This document shows, in pieces, positions 26,769-34,259 of a stretch of DNA of 64,000 bases. The translations under genes were made by a program, and so were the position numbers. Where the stretch lies: contig NZ_JBBEXD010000001.1 of assembly GCF_037782385.1 (NCBI RefSeq), positions 963,778-1,027,777 of the forward strand, in the 5' to 3' direction. The stretch comes from Ascidiimonas meishanensis (GTDB taxonomy: Bacteria; Bacteroidota; Bacteroidia; Flavobacteriales; Flavobacteriaceae). The notes under the pieces were generated by a model that saw only the letters and a list, made by a program, of their open reading frames with translations, was not told where the DNA came from and made no database searches. How positions within the stretch are numbered: position 1 is the first letter of the stretch; each line of letters opens with the position of its first letter.

Positions 26769-29174
26769 ATGAAAAAATTAGTAATGCTTATCGCATTGTT
26801 ATCATGCTATGCGATACTTGCACAAACCGCTCCGGTAGAGCCAATTCGTATTGGTACTGTTTCCGGGAAAGTAATAGACAATATCCTTAAACAACCTGTG
26901 AGTTATGCTGCAGTTGTAATTAAATCACTTGCAGACCAAAGTACTATTACTGGTGGAATTACAAAAGAAGATGGATCTTTTCAAATTGAAAAACTTCCTG
27001 AGGGCAAAATGATTCTTGAAATCCAATTTATAGGTTATAAGACCTTTAAAAAAGAAATAGAAATATCCAGACAAAATAGAGATCTCAATCTGGGCATCAT
27101 CATCATTGAAGAGGAGGTTGCCGCGCTAGAAGGAGTAGAAGTTATTGCAGAGAGATCTACTATTGAACAAAAAATAGACAGAAAGGTAATAAATGTAGGT
27201 AAAGACCTTACCACTGCCGGAGCTACAGCGGCAGATATTATGAACAATATTCCTTCTGTAAATGTAGATCAACAAACGGGAAACATCACCTTGAGGGGAA
27301 ATTCTAATGTGCGAGTTATGGTAGATGGTAAGCTCTCCAATGTTCCAATTGCACAGCTGCTTCAACAGATACCATCTTCTTCTATAAAAAGCATTGAGCT
27401 CATTACCAATCCCTCAGCAAAATACAATCCAGAAGGAATGAGCGGTATTATTAACATTGTGCTTCACCGTAATGCAAACATTGGTTTCAACGGAACTATA
27501 AACATGGGATTAACTCAAGGAATAGAAGCAAAATTCAATACATCTCTAGATCTTAATTACCGTAATGGCAAATTTAATGTGTATGGAAATATTGGTACCA
27601 ATATAGGAAAGTACATCAATGATGGGCATATTTTTAGAGTAGTAGAAAATTCGGAACAATTTTTTGATTTCTTCAACAACAATAAATCGTATTTGTATAA
27701 AATAGGATTTGACTTCTACATTAATGATAAAAATACTTTTTCGTTTTTCACCAACCAGAATATTTTTGATGGGAATGGTAGAGGTATTACAGATATTAGA
27801 TATTACAATGGCGATTTCCCTGATGAAAAACAGTTTTTCAACAATATCAACTCAAATCAGAGTGAGCAATACAATTTTGATTATAAATTAGAGCTCGAAA
27901 AAGAAGGTCATAGTATTGAGCTGGAGGTTGATTATAACCGATTCAGCAGTAACGAAGATGCCGGTTTTGACTTTGAAGGAGGCACCGGAATTATTCCAGA
28001 TTACAAAGATTTTGTTGACACAAAAAGAGATCAGACTTTTGTTAATCTTGATTATGTAAATCCGTTATCAGAAAAATCAAAACTAGAAGCTGGATTAGAA
28101 GCTCGTTATTTCAATACGAATGTGGACTATGAATCAACAGGGCTTACCTTTAATTCTAATGGGGTGCTTAGACCTACTCCGGACACGGAATTTGATTACA
28201 AAATGGATATTTACTCAGCGTATGCAACATTTGGTCAGAATTTTGAAAAATGGTCTTATCAGGTAGGTGTGCGCGTGGAAGATGTACAAGTAAAAGCAGA
28301 TACAAATGTTGTGCGTGCTTTTACAGATAAATACACGCAGATATACCCATCAGCATTCATCACATACAAACCCTCAGACGAGAATCAATATCAAATAAGT
28401 GTGAGCAGAAGAGTAGATAGACCAGGGCTTGAGCAGGTAAATCCAATACGTGAATGGGCAACTCCTCTTATTTCATCGTTTGGAAACCCACAACTTATTC
28501 CGCAATTCACAAACTCTATTGAAAGTAATTACACCCGAAGACTTAAAAAGGGAAGCATTACTGCAGGAATCTTTTATCGCAGAATTGAAGATGAAATCAA
28601 CAGAGCTGTCTATTTAGATGAATTAGATGAAAATAAATTGATACTTACTTTTGACAATTTTGATAATAATTCATCGTATGGTTTTGAGTTATCTAGTAAT
28701 TATAAACCCACAAAATGGTGGAATTTTAATGCCAGTTTTGATTTTTTCTCCCAAAAACAAAGGGGATTTGTAGGAACAGAACAGGTGGAAATTAACAATA
28801 CTGCCTGGAATGCTCGTATGAATAATAATTTTATAGCAACCAAGAAACTAACTTTCTCTGTTTTTGGTTTTTACAGAGGCACCAACAAAACCTTACAGTT
28901 TGAGATGAAGCCTATGTATTTTGTAAACTTAGGGGCGCGTTACTCTTTTGCAGAACGCAAAGGCACTATTAGTTTTAATTTGAACGATATTTTTAACACC
29001 ATGCAGTTTGCTTTTGACGGGCAGCGGCCTTTTAGACAAGTTGGAGACTTTAATTGGGAAAGCAATACTATTTATGTAGGCCTTTCTTATAGATTTGGTA
29101 GTGGTAAAAACAGGGCGTTACGAAGAAAAAACAGAGATGATAATACCAAGAGAGGAAGTGGGGGTATTTTATAA
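26769..29174 (+). CDS. TonB-dependent-receptor-like outer membrane protein
   Basis: This 801-residue outer-membrane protein has a signal peptide (MKKLVMLIALLSCYAILAQ) and a carboxypeptidase-regulatory-like beta-sandwich (about residues 30-110, GKVIDNILKQPVSYAAVVIK). A plug domain follows, with RGNSNVRVMVDGKLSN and IELITNPSAKYNPEGMSGIINIVL. The rest is a long beta-barrel of the OMP_b-brl_3 type. The C-terminal tail after the last strand is strongly basic (KNRALRRKNRDDNTKRGS), which is common in this group. These receptors import or handle ligands such as siderophores or peptides; no SusD partner is present, so the substrate is unknown. It stands alone, divergent from the CoA-binding gene. Confidence 0.92.
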   Translation: MKKLVMLIALLSCYAILAQTAPVEPIRIGTVSGKVIDNILKQPVSYAAVVIKSLADQSTITGGITKEDGSFQIEKLPEGKMILEIQFIGYKTFKKEIEISRQNRDLNLGIIIIEEEVAALEGVEVIAERSTIEQKIDRKVINVGKDLTTAGATAADIMNNIPSVNVDQQTGNITLRGNSNVRVMVDGKLSNVPIAQLLQQIPSSSIKSIELITNPSAKYNPEGMSGIINIVLHRNANIGFNGTINMGLTQGIEAKFNTSLDLNYRNGKFNVYGNIGTNIGKYINDGHIFRVVENSEQFFDFFNNNKSYLYKIGFDFYINDKNTFSFFTNQNIFDGNGRGITDIRYYNGDFPDEKQFFNNINSNQSEQYNFDYKLELEKEGHSIELEVDYNRFSSNEDAGFDFEGGTGIIPDYKDFVDTKRDQTFVNLDYVNPLSEKSKLEAGLEARYFNTNVDYESTGLTFNSNGVLRPTPDTEFDYKMDIYSAYATFGQNFEKWSYQVGVRVEDVQVKADTNVVRAFTDKYTQIYPSAFITYKPSDENQYQISVSRRVDRPGLEQVNPIREWATPLISSFGNPQLIPQFTNSIESNYTRRLKKGSITAGIFYRRIEDEINRAVYLDELDENKLILTFDNFDNNSSYGFELSSNYKPTKWWNFNASFDFFSQKQRGFVGTEQVEINNTAWNARMNNNFIATKKLTFSVFGFYRGTNKTLQFEMKPMYFVNLGARYSFAERKGTISFNLNDIFNTMQFAFDGQRPFRQVGDFNWESNTIYVGLSYRFGSGKNRALRRKNRDDNTKRGSGGIL

Positions 29175-29186
29175 TGTATAAATATG

Positions 29187-29234
29187 ATCTTAGCAATTTT
29201 TATAGTTGATGGTTAGTTTTTTAATTGCTAAGAT
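29187..29234 (+). terminator. Long-loop hairpin after the receptor gene
   Basis: ATCTTAGCAATT at 29187-29198 and AATTGCTAAGAT at 29223-29234 form a perfect 12-bp stem with a 24-nt loop that includes T-rich runs. It starts 13 bp after the stop codon and is directly followed by a second hairpin. It may stabilise the mRNA end or act as a first terminator. Confidence 0.5.
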
Positions 29235-29236
29235 TT

Positions 29237-29270
29237 AAAAATCCGAAGAGAAATTTCTCTTCGGATTTTT
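29237..29270. terminator. Strong hairpin terminator before the arsenic operon
   Basis: A gapless 34-bp palindrome is formed by AAAAATCCGAAGAGAAA and its exact complement, followed by more T. It works in both directions and separates the receptor gene from arsR. Confidence 0.85.
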
Positions 29271-29285
29271 TTATTCCATTCATTA

Positions 29286-29301
29286 ATCGTAATATTGCTA
29301 T
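29286..29301. promoter_or_regulatory. Candidate ArsR operator
   Basis: ATCGTAATATTGCTAT is an imperfect 16-bp palindrome centred on AATATT; six of eight positions match between half-sites. It ends 17 bp before the chosen arsR start, where ArsR repressors usually bind their own promoter. Binding is inferred from position and symmetry. Confidence 0.45.
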
Positions 29302-29318
29302 ATAGACATAAACAAATC

Positions 29319-29654
29319 ATGGGAATTACAAAAACTTCAATTTATACAGATGCGCAGAATGATCTTGCACTCCTTGCAAAAGCGATAGCCCACCCTGCAA
29401 GAATTGCAATTCTGCAACACATTATAAAAACACAGGCCTGTATTTGCGGAGATCTTGTGAATGAGATTGGATTAGCCCAGCCAACCATTTCACAACATCT
29501 AAAAGAACTTAAGCATGCCGAAATTATTAAAGGTTCCGTAGAAGGCACCAGTATTTGCTATTGCATTAATACCCAAAAATGGAATCAAATAAAAACTCAA
29601 TTTTCTAATTTTTTTGAGACATTTAAAACCGATAACAGCACAAATTGTTGTTGA
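29319..29654 (+). CDS. arsR: ArsR family metalloregulator
   Basis: This 111-residue winged-helix repressor is released from DNA by arsenite or antimonite. The core reads LAKAIAHPARIAILQHI, then CICGDLVNEIGLAQPTISQHLKEL (recognition helix). Metal ligands are probably the CxC of ACICGDL plus the C-terminal NCC pair, or the CYC of SICYCIN. I used the ATG at 29319 (MGITKTSIYTDAQN), not an ATG 24 bp upstream that would overlap the likely promoter. It is first of three genes with arsI-like and arsC genes following at 29 and 15 bp, so autoregulation of the operon is expected. Confidence 0.92.
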   Translation: MGITKTSIYTDAQNDLALLAKAIAHPARIAILQHIIKTQACICGDLVNEIGLAQPTISQHLKELKHAEIIKGSVEGTSICYCINTQKWNQIKTQFSNFFETFKTDNSTNCC

Positions 29655-29683
29655 ATAATTCCTTATAATAAATTTTAATACTT

Positions 29684-30181
29684 ATGAAAACAAACACATT
29701 TCCGCGGATGCATGCATCTTTATATGTAAGCAATCTCGCCGCTACAATTAATTTTTATACCGCATTTTTTGGCAAACCCGCCGACAAAATAAAGTCTGGA
29801 TATGCAAAATATATTCTTGAAGAACCTTCTTTAATCATCTCATTTATAGAAAATCCGGAAAGGGTTCAGGCAAATTTTGGTCACTTTGGTTTTCAAGTTG
29901 CTACTAAGGAAGCGCTTGAAAAAAGACTTGAAATTGCTAAAAATTATAACCTTATAGATCGCGTTGAAACTGGCACCGCTTGTTGTTATGCAGTACAGGA
30001 TAAGTTTTGGGTTAATGACCCAGATAATGTGCAATGGGAAGTTTACTATTTTCATGAAGATGCAGAATTCAATGACCCCAAATATGAGTTATCAGATACC
30101 AGCGCTTGCTGCCTGCCCGCAGAAGAAAAGGAAACTAATATAGCAACTTCAGACTGCACTTCTGATTGTGCCTGTAATTAA
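29684..30181 (+). CDS. arsI: ArsI-like C-As lyase (VOC/glyoxalase fold)
   Basis: ArsI is an iron-dependent dioxygenase that breaks the carbon-arsenic bond of trivalent methyl- or phenyl-arsenicals; the same family includes cadmium-induced CadI. This 165-residue protein has the two VOC halves. Candidate iron ligands are His10 (RMHASLYV), His67 (FGHFGFQV) and Glu119 (VQWEVYYF). A vicinal cysteine pair for arsenic binding is Cys100-Cys101 in TGTACCYAVQDKFWVNDPD. The tail is unusually rich in cysteine (SACCLPAEE, then SDCTSDCACN) and may bind metal. Position between arsR and arsC supports an arsenic role. Confidence 0.85.
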   Translation: MKTNTFPRMHASLYVSNLAATINFYTAFFGKPADKIKSGYAKYILEEPSLIISFIENPERVQANFGHFGFQVATKEALEKRLEIAKNYNLIDRVETGTACCYAVQDKFWVNDPDNVQWEVYYFHEDAEFNDPKYELSDTSACCLPAEEKETNIATSDCTSDCACN

Positions 30182-30196
30182 ATCATTTATAACTTT

Positions 30197-30613
30197 ATGA
30201 AGAAAAATATTTTGGTCTTATGCACAGGTAATTCTTGTAGAAGCCAAATGGCGCATGGGTTTCTGAACCATTTTGGTCATGAAAAATTTACGGTATACAG
30301 TGCCGGAGTTGAAATACATGGTTTGAATCCATTTGCAATGGGTATTATGATGGAAGATGGTATTGACATAAGTAGCCATACCTCAAATCATCTTGATGAG
30401 TATACTAATATTACTTTTGATTATATCATTACAGTATGCGATCACGCAAAAGAAAGTTGTCCTGTATTTCCCTCATCAGCTATAAAATATCATCACAATT
30501 TTTCAGATCCATCTAAGGCTAATGGAACTGCCAAAGAAATTATTGAAGCCTTTAGAAGTACTCGATCAGAGATTAAAAAATGGTGTTTAGATTTTATAGA
30601 GAAGAATCATTAG
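30197..30613 (+). CDS. arsC: Arsenate reductase, low-molecular-weight phosphatase type
   Basis: This 138-residue enzyme reduces arsenate to arsenite, usually with thioredoxin. The P-loop is Cys9-TGNSC-Arg15 in VLCTGNSCRSQMA, and the redox cysteine segment is ITVCDHAKESCPVFP (near residue 85). Length and motifs are normal. It is the last gene of the arsR-arsI-arsC unit and is followed by a strong terminator. No Acr3 or ArsB arsenite exporter follows, so efflux must be encoded elsewhere. Confidence 0.93.
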   Translation: MKKNILVLCTGNSCRSQMAHGFLNHFGHEKFTVYSAGVEIHGLNPFAMGIMMEDGIDISSHTSNHLDEYTNITFDYIITVCDHAKESCPVFPSSAIKYHHNFSDPSKANGTAKEIIEAFRSTRSEIKKWCLDFIEKNH

Positions 30614-30630
30614 GCAGTACGTCTCTAATT

Positions 30631-30672
30631 AATAAATCCGCTCGAAGTATTAAATACTTCAGCGGATTTATT
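30631..30672. terminator. Terminator between the ars operon and fabH
   Basis: AATAAATCCGCT and AGCGGATTTATT form a 12-bp outer stem. After a single C bulge, GAAGTAT and ATACTTC continue it around a 3-nt loop. It lies between two convergent units and ends in T/A-rich sequence on both sides. Confidence 0.85.
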
Positions 30673-30706
30673 ATTCCACAGTTAAAACGATCTATTTAAA
30701 GCATAC

Positions 30707-31714
30707 CTACCACTTAATGATTGCACTACCCCAGGTAAAACCACTACCAAAGGCAGCTAAAACCACTGTATCGCCTTCCTTTATTTTCCCTTTTTCCCAT
30801 GCCTCTGTTAACGCTATAGGAATAGATGCTGCTGTTGTATTACCATAATACATGATATTATTGTAGACCTGATCATCTGATAATTGAAATTTCTTTTGTA
30901 CGAATTGAGAAATCCTAAGGTTTGCTTGATGAGGAATTAACATATCTATATCTGCTGGAGTAAGACCATTTGCCTGAAGACCTTCCATAATTACTTCACT
31001 AAAGCGTACCACGGCGTTTTTAAATACAAACTGGCCGTTCATATATGGTGTAAAAGAAGTATCCTCCGGATCATTATCTTTAATAATATCTGTTACCCAT
31101 CTTTTCCCCATTCCAGGAGCAATAACCGTTAATTCCTCTGCATGCTGACCTTCAGAATGCATATGTGTAGATAAAATACCTTTAGAATTATCTGTCTCTC
31201 TACTGACAACTGCGGCACCAGCTCCATCGCCAAAAATCACAGAAACTCCTCTTCCACGAGTTGTCATATCCAATCCCGCAGAATGTAATTCTGAGCCTAT
31301 CACTAAAACATTCTTATACATGCCTGTTTTTATAAACTGATCTGCCACAGAAAGTGCATAAATAAACCCTGAACATTGATTTCTCACATCAAGCGCCCCA
31401 ACAGTATCAATTTCTAAATCTCTTTGCACTAGTACCCCTGGTCCTGGAAAATAATAATCTGGACTCAAAGTTGCGAATATTATAAAATCTATATCATTTT
31501 TTGAAATGCCTGCTCTGTCAATAGCTATTTTAGCAGCTTTAACACCCATAGAGGTGGTAGTATCTGTACCTGGTATTACATGACGTCTTTCTTTAATACC
31601 AGTTCGCTCCTGAATCCATTGATCATTGGTATCCATTAATTTTGACAGATCATCATTAGTGACCACATTATCGGGTACATAATATCCCAATCCTGTTATT
31701 TTCGAATTATACAT
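30707..31714 (-). CDS. fabH: 3-oxoacyl-ACP synthase III (KAS III)
   Basis: FabH starts fatty-acid synthesis by condensing an acyl-CoA primer with malonyl-ACP. The 335-residue thiolase-fold protein has the Cys-His-Asn triad: Cys114 in DVRNQCSGFIYAL, His in LIPHQANLRI and Asn in YYGNTTAASIP. FGDGAGAAVV and the closing AFGSGFTWGSAIIKW are also typical. Unlike many genomes it is not beside plsX, rpmF or fab genes here, so it may be a second, primer-specific copy. In this phylum branched-chain primers are usual, which is general knowledge and not read from this sequence. Confidence 0.94.
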   Translation of the reverse strand: MYNSKITGLGYYVPDNVVTNDDLSKLMDTNDQWIQERTGIKERRHVIPGTDTTTSMGVKAAKIAIDRAGISKNDIDFIIFATLSPDYYFPGPGVLVQRDLEIDTVGALDVRNQCSGFIYALSVADQFIKTGMYKNVLVIGSELHSAGLDMTTRGRGVSVIFGDGAGAAVVSRETDNSKGILSTHMHSEGQHAEELTVIAPGMGKRWVTDIIKDNDPEDTSFTPYMNGQFVFKNAVVRFSEVIMEGLQANGLTPADIDMLIPHQANLRISQFVQKKFQLSDDQVYNNIMYYGNTTAASIPIALTEAWEKGKIKEGDTVVLAAFGSGFTWGSAIIKW

Positions 31715-31872
31715 TTTATGATTTTCTATATACTGTTAATACTTCACTTGAAACTACAATTGTTTTAAAACAACTTTGCAATTTAAGCAATATTACTAAA
31801 TCTTTATTTAGGGTTTAATTGACTAGTAGCCTAAGAACTAAAAAAAAGTAGCAAAATTAAGAAGTAGTCAAT

Positions 31873-33183
31873 CTAATCAAGGTATTTTCTAAAATTATTC
31901 ACCTCAACTTTCGCTTTGAGATCGTGAAGTAAATTATATAAGCCAAAAAATGTACGGTTTATATATAGGAAGTGTCTAGATCCTCTATTGCCATTCATTT
32001 TTTTGATTTGATCATCTTTAGAGTATCGTTGACTTAAGTCAGTAATCTTGTCCCAGAATATATCACTACCAAAATCAAAAGTATCTGAATTAAAAGGAGA
32101 CGTAAATAGACTTAACATTTCCTTGAATAATGCTTTGAAAAATTTTAATTCAGACGGAGAATCTTCTTTTTTAAGAATCTCCAACTCGTACATTTTCTCC
32201 ATGAAGATTACATCATTCTCAAAATTTTCTTTGACCGCCAATTCAAAATAAGGAATATAGAAGTCTTCTGGAATCTCTTTAATACAGCCAAAATCAATTG
32301 CAATTAATGAATTTTTATCACTCACAAGAAAATTTCCTGGATGAGGATCTGCGTGTACTTTTCGTAAAATATGCATTTGAAACATATAAAAGTCCCAAAG
32401 CGCTTGCCCAAGCATATTTCCGGTTTTTTCACTAAAACTCGTTTTTGTGTATTGGCTCAAATGCAAACCATTCATCCAATCCATTGTAATAATTCGCTCA
32501 CTTGACAACTCCGGATAATAAGAAGGAAACTCCATATTAGGAATAACAGAACAAGCATTGGTTATTTCTTGACTCTGCTTAATTTCTAAAATATAGTTGG
32601 TCTCTTCAATTAATTTATCTTCTACTTCTTTAAAATATTTATCAGAATCTTTTCCTTTTAAATTAAACATTCTAATTGCAATAGGTTTCACAAGAGCCAA
32701 ATCACTACTAATACTTTCGGCTACTCCTGGATACTGTATTTTTACAGCTAAATCTTTCCCATCTTTTGAAGCCTTATGTACTTGACCTATGCTGGCTGCA
32801 TTGATTGAATCTGGTGAGAAGGTATCATAAATTTCCTCAGGATATTTTCCTAAATATTTTTTAAATGTTTTTCTAACTAATGGGGCTGACAAAGGCGGTA
32901 CAGAAAATTGAGCCAACGAAAATTTTTCAACGTAAGCACTTGGAAGCAGACTTTTTTCCATACTTAACATTTGTGCTACTTTCAACGCACTGCCTTTTAA
33001 GCTTTTTAACCCGTCATAGATATCTTCAGCATTGTTCTCATTTAATTTATCTTTATTAACTTCAGGATTGACTAGTTTTTCACCATAATATTTTAGGTAA
33101 TTACCACCAATTTTCACTCCCGTTTGCACCAATTTTCCGGCACGTTCTATTTTACCTGTAGGTATTCTATCTAATGTTTTCAA
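31873..33183 (-). CDS. ABC1/AarF (UbiB-type) atypical kinase
   Basis: This 436-residue protein belongs to the ADCK/UbiB family of atypical kinases linked to isoprenoid-quinone and lipid metabolism. It carries the family KxGQ-like segment in LKGSALKVAQMLSME, the Ala-rich loop SINAASIGQVHKA, the lysine of DLAVKIQYPG, HADPHPGNFLV (catalytic loop) and AIDFGCIKE (metal-binding Asp). The best start is a TTG at 33181-33183, 10 bp after the TetR stop codon; no in-frame ATG lies nearby upstream. With the TetR gene it forms a two-gene unit, so the regulator may control it. Confidence 0.9.
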   Translation of the reverse strand: MKTLDRIPTGKIERAGKLVQTGVKIGGNYLKYYGEKLVNPEVNKDKLNENNAEDIYDGLKSLKGSALKVAQMLSMEKSLLPSAYVEKFSLAQFSVPPLSAPLVRKTFKKYLGKYPEEIYDTFSPDSINAASIGQVHKASKDGKDLAVKIQYPGVAESISSDLALVKPIAIRMFNLKGKDSDKYFKEVEDKLIEETNYILEIKQSQEITNACSVIPNMEFPSYYPELSSERIITMDWMNGLHLSQYTKTSFSEKTGNMLGQALWDFYMFQMHILRKVHADPHPGNFLVSDKNSLIAIDFGCIKEIPEDFYIPYFELAVKENFENDVIFMEKMYELEILKKEDSPSELKFFKALFKEMLSLFTSPFNSDTFDFGSDIFWDKITDLSQRYSKDDQIKKMNGNRGSRHFLYINRTFFGLYNLLHDLKAKVEVNNFRKYLD

Positions 33184-33193
33184 TAGCAGTTGT

Positions 33194-33859
33194 TTAGGCC
33201 TTGTTTTCTTTCCATAAAAATTTTCCGAAATCTAAAATACTATCTAGAGGTGTATTATCAAATACATCAAAAATGGTATTAACTGACTTCTCTATTGCGA
33301 TGTCGGTTTTTTCAAACCCTGATGAAGTATCCTCCATCCAAAATTTCAGTAAAAACAAAAACTGCAACCAAGCACCTTCTGAAAATATCTGTGGTGAACG
33401 CTGTGTAATTTTAAAAGCCTTATCTGCATTTCTTTCATCAATCAATTCTGTTGCATATTCTTTAATATGGACTCTTAAACCTTTAAGTTGATCCAAATTT
33501 TTTAGCATATTTTTATGGGAATGCAGCACATAAAGAATATAGCTTCTATTGAGTGTAAGATTTTCAAAGAAGGTAAAAAAGAACGCAAGCATTTTTTCGC
33601 GGTTTGCATACTGCTCATAATTTTTATCTTTCTCAATAACATGCAATGTTTGTGAATAAAAATGCTTCCAAATAAACTTTTTTAATGCATCAATTGAACC
33701 AAAGAATTTATAAAATTGCGCTTCCTCTATTCCTATTTCTTTGCATAGTTTATAAACCGATTTTGGCTCCTTTTCATGTTCCAGAACAAATTGCATATAA
33801 GCTTCCATTATTTTAGATGCGTCTGGCTTGGAATCTGCCTTTTTCTTTGTCGCTGCCAT
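33194..33859 (-). CDS. TetR family transcriptional regulator
   Basis: This 221-residue protein has an N-terminal helix-turn-helix (about residues 17-65) with KSVYKLCKEIGIEEAQFYKFFGSIDALKKFIW, matching TetR DNA-binding domains though the recognition helix is unusual (AQFYKFFGS). The C-terminal helical domain, which should bind a ligand, has no recognisable motif. A lysine-rich start (MAATKKKADSKPD) precedes the domain. The paired ABC1-kinase gene follows after 10 bp, so the regulator probably controls this pair. The ligand is unknown. Confidence 0.85.
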   Translation of the reverse strand: MAATKKKADSKPDASKIMEAYMQFVLEHEKEPKSVYKLCKEIGIEEAQFYKFFGSIDALKKFIWKHFYSQTLHVIEKDKNYEQYANREKMLAFFFTFFENLTLNRSYILYVLHSHKNMLKNLDQLKGLRVHIKEYATELIDERNADKAFKITQRSPQIFSEGAWLQFLFLLKFWMEDTSSGFEKTDIAIEKSVNTIFDVFDNTPLDSILDFGKFLWKENKA

Positions 33860-33964
33860 AATTTTTTATTTAAAACAAAAGTACAAAATGTTTGATTATT
33901 TGATAATAAGTTTCAACAATATTTAACATGAAATACAGTAATCTCAACATTATTTTGCAAAAAG

Positions 33965-33998
33965 AAAAAGCGCACTTACAAGAATAAATGCGCTTTTT
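33965..33998. terminator. Terminator hairpin not belonging to any annotated gene
   Basis: AAAAAGCGCA and TGCGCTTTTT form a 10-bp perfect stem with a 14-nt loop. It lies 105 bp outside the start of the TetR gene and 261 bp before htpG, both reading away from it. On the minus strand it ends TTTTTCTTTTT. Since no coding gene ends here, it probably ends a short RNA. Confidence 0.75.
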
Positions 33999-34079
33999 AA
34001 CAACCTAACCAATAAATAAACAAACCAATTATAGGAATTTTAAATTTTTTCTTTTCATAGCAATTCTAATCCCAATAAC
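33965..34079 (-). ncRNA. Candidate small RNA or short leader transcript
   Basis: A minus-strand promoter-like sequence (34086-34116) and the orphan terminator (33965-33998) bracket about 115 nt with no convincing gene. The sequence contains only two tiny overlapping frames, of 8 and 9 codons; the second reads MKRKNLKFL and stops. The transcript would be AU-rich with one strong 3' hairpin. The ends are inferred from promoter and terminator positions only. It could be a regulatory RNA or a conserved leader; I do not recognise an RNA family. Confidence 0.4.
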
Positions 34080-34085
34080 ATGGTG

Positions 34086-34116
34086 TAAATATACATAATG
34101 TTTAAAGGATATGCAA
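34086..34116 (-). promoter_or_regulatory. Bacteroidota-type promoter of the orphan transcript
   Basis: On the minus strand TTG (34116-34114) is followed after 20 nt by TATATTTA (34093-34086). This is one base off TAnnTTTG and within the 17-23 nt spacing known for this phylum. Transcription should start near 34079, pointing away from htpG. Confidence 0.5.
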
Positions 34117-34182
34117 ATATGTTAAACAATTTTATATGTTAAACTTTTCCGAAAATAAAGTATCAACTTATTAAATGACAAC

Positions 34183-34212
34183 TTGGCAGAAAATTCACCT
34201 ATGGTACTTTTT
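34183..34212 (+). promoter_or_regulatory. Candidate htpG promoter
   Basis: TTG at 34183-34185 is followed after 19 nt by TACTTTTT at 34205-34212, one base off the TAnnTTTG element. This gives a leader of roughly 40 nt before the htpG ATG. I see no further heat-shock element that I can name with confidence. Confidence 0.45.
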
Positions 34213-34259
34213 TTGAAACCTTGATGTATGATTAATTATAAAATTTAAAAAACATACAT

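Noticed and set aside
33990..34079. Nine-codon frame MKRKNLKFL resembling the start of flavobacterial class I lanthipeptide leaders
   Set aside because: It stops after nine codons, there is no core peptide, and no lanthionine synthetase, protease or transporter genes are in the window; chance similarity is likely.
34183..34212. Sigma-54-like GG/GC arrangement before htpG
   Set aside because: The -12 GC is missing and the standard phylum promoter explains the same bases better.
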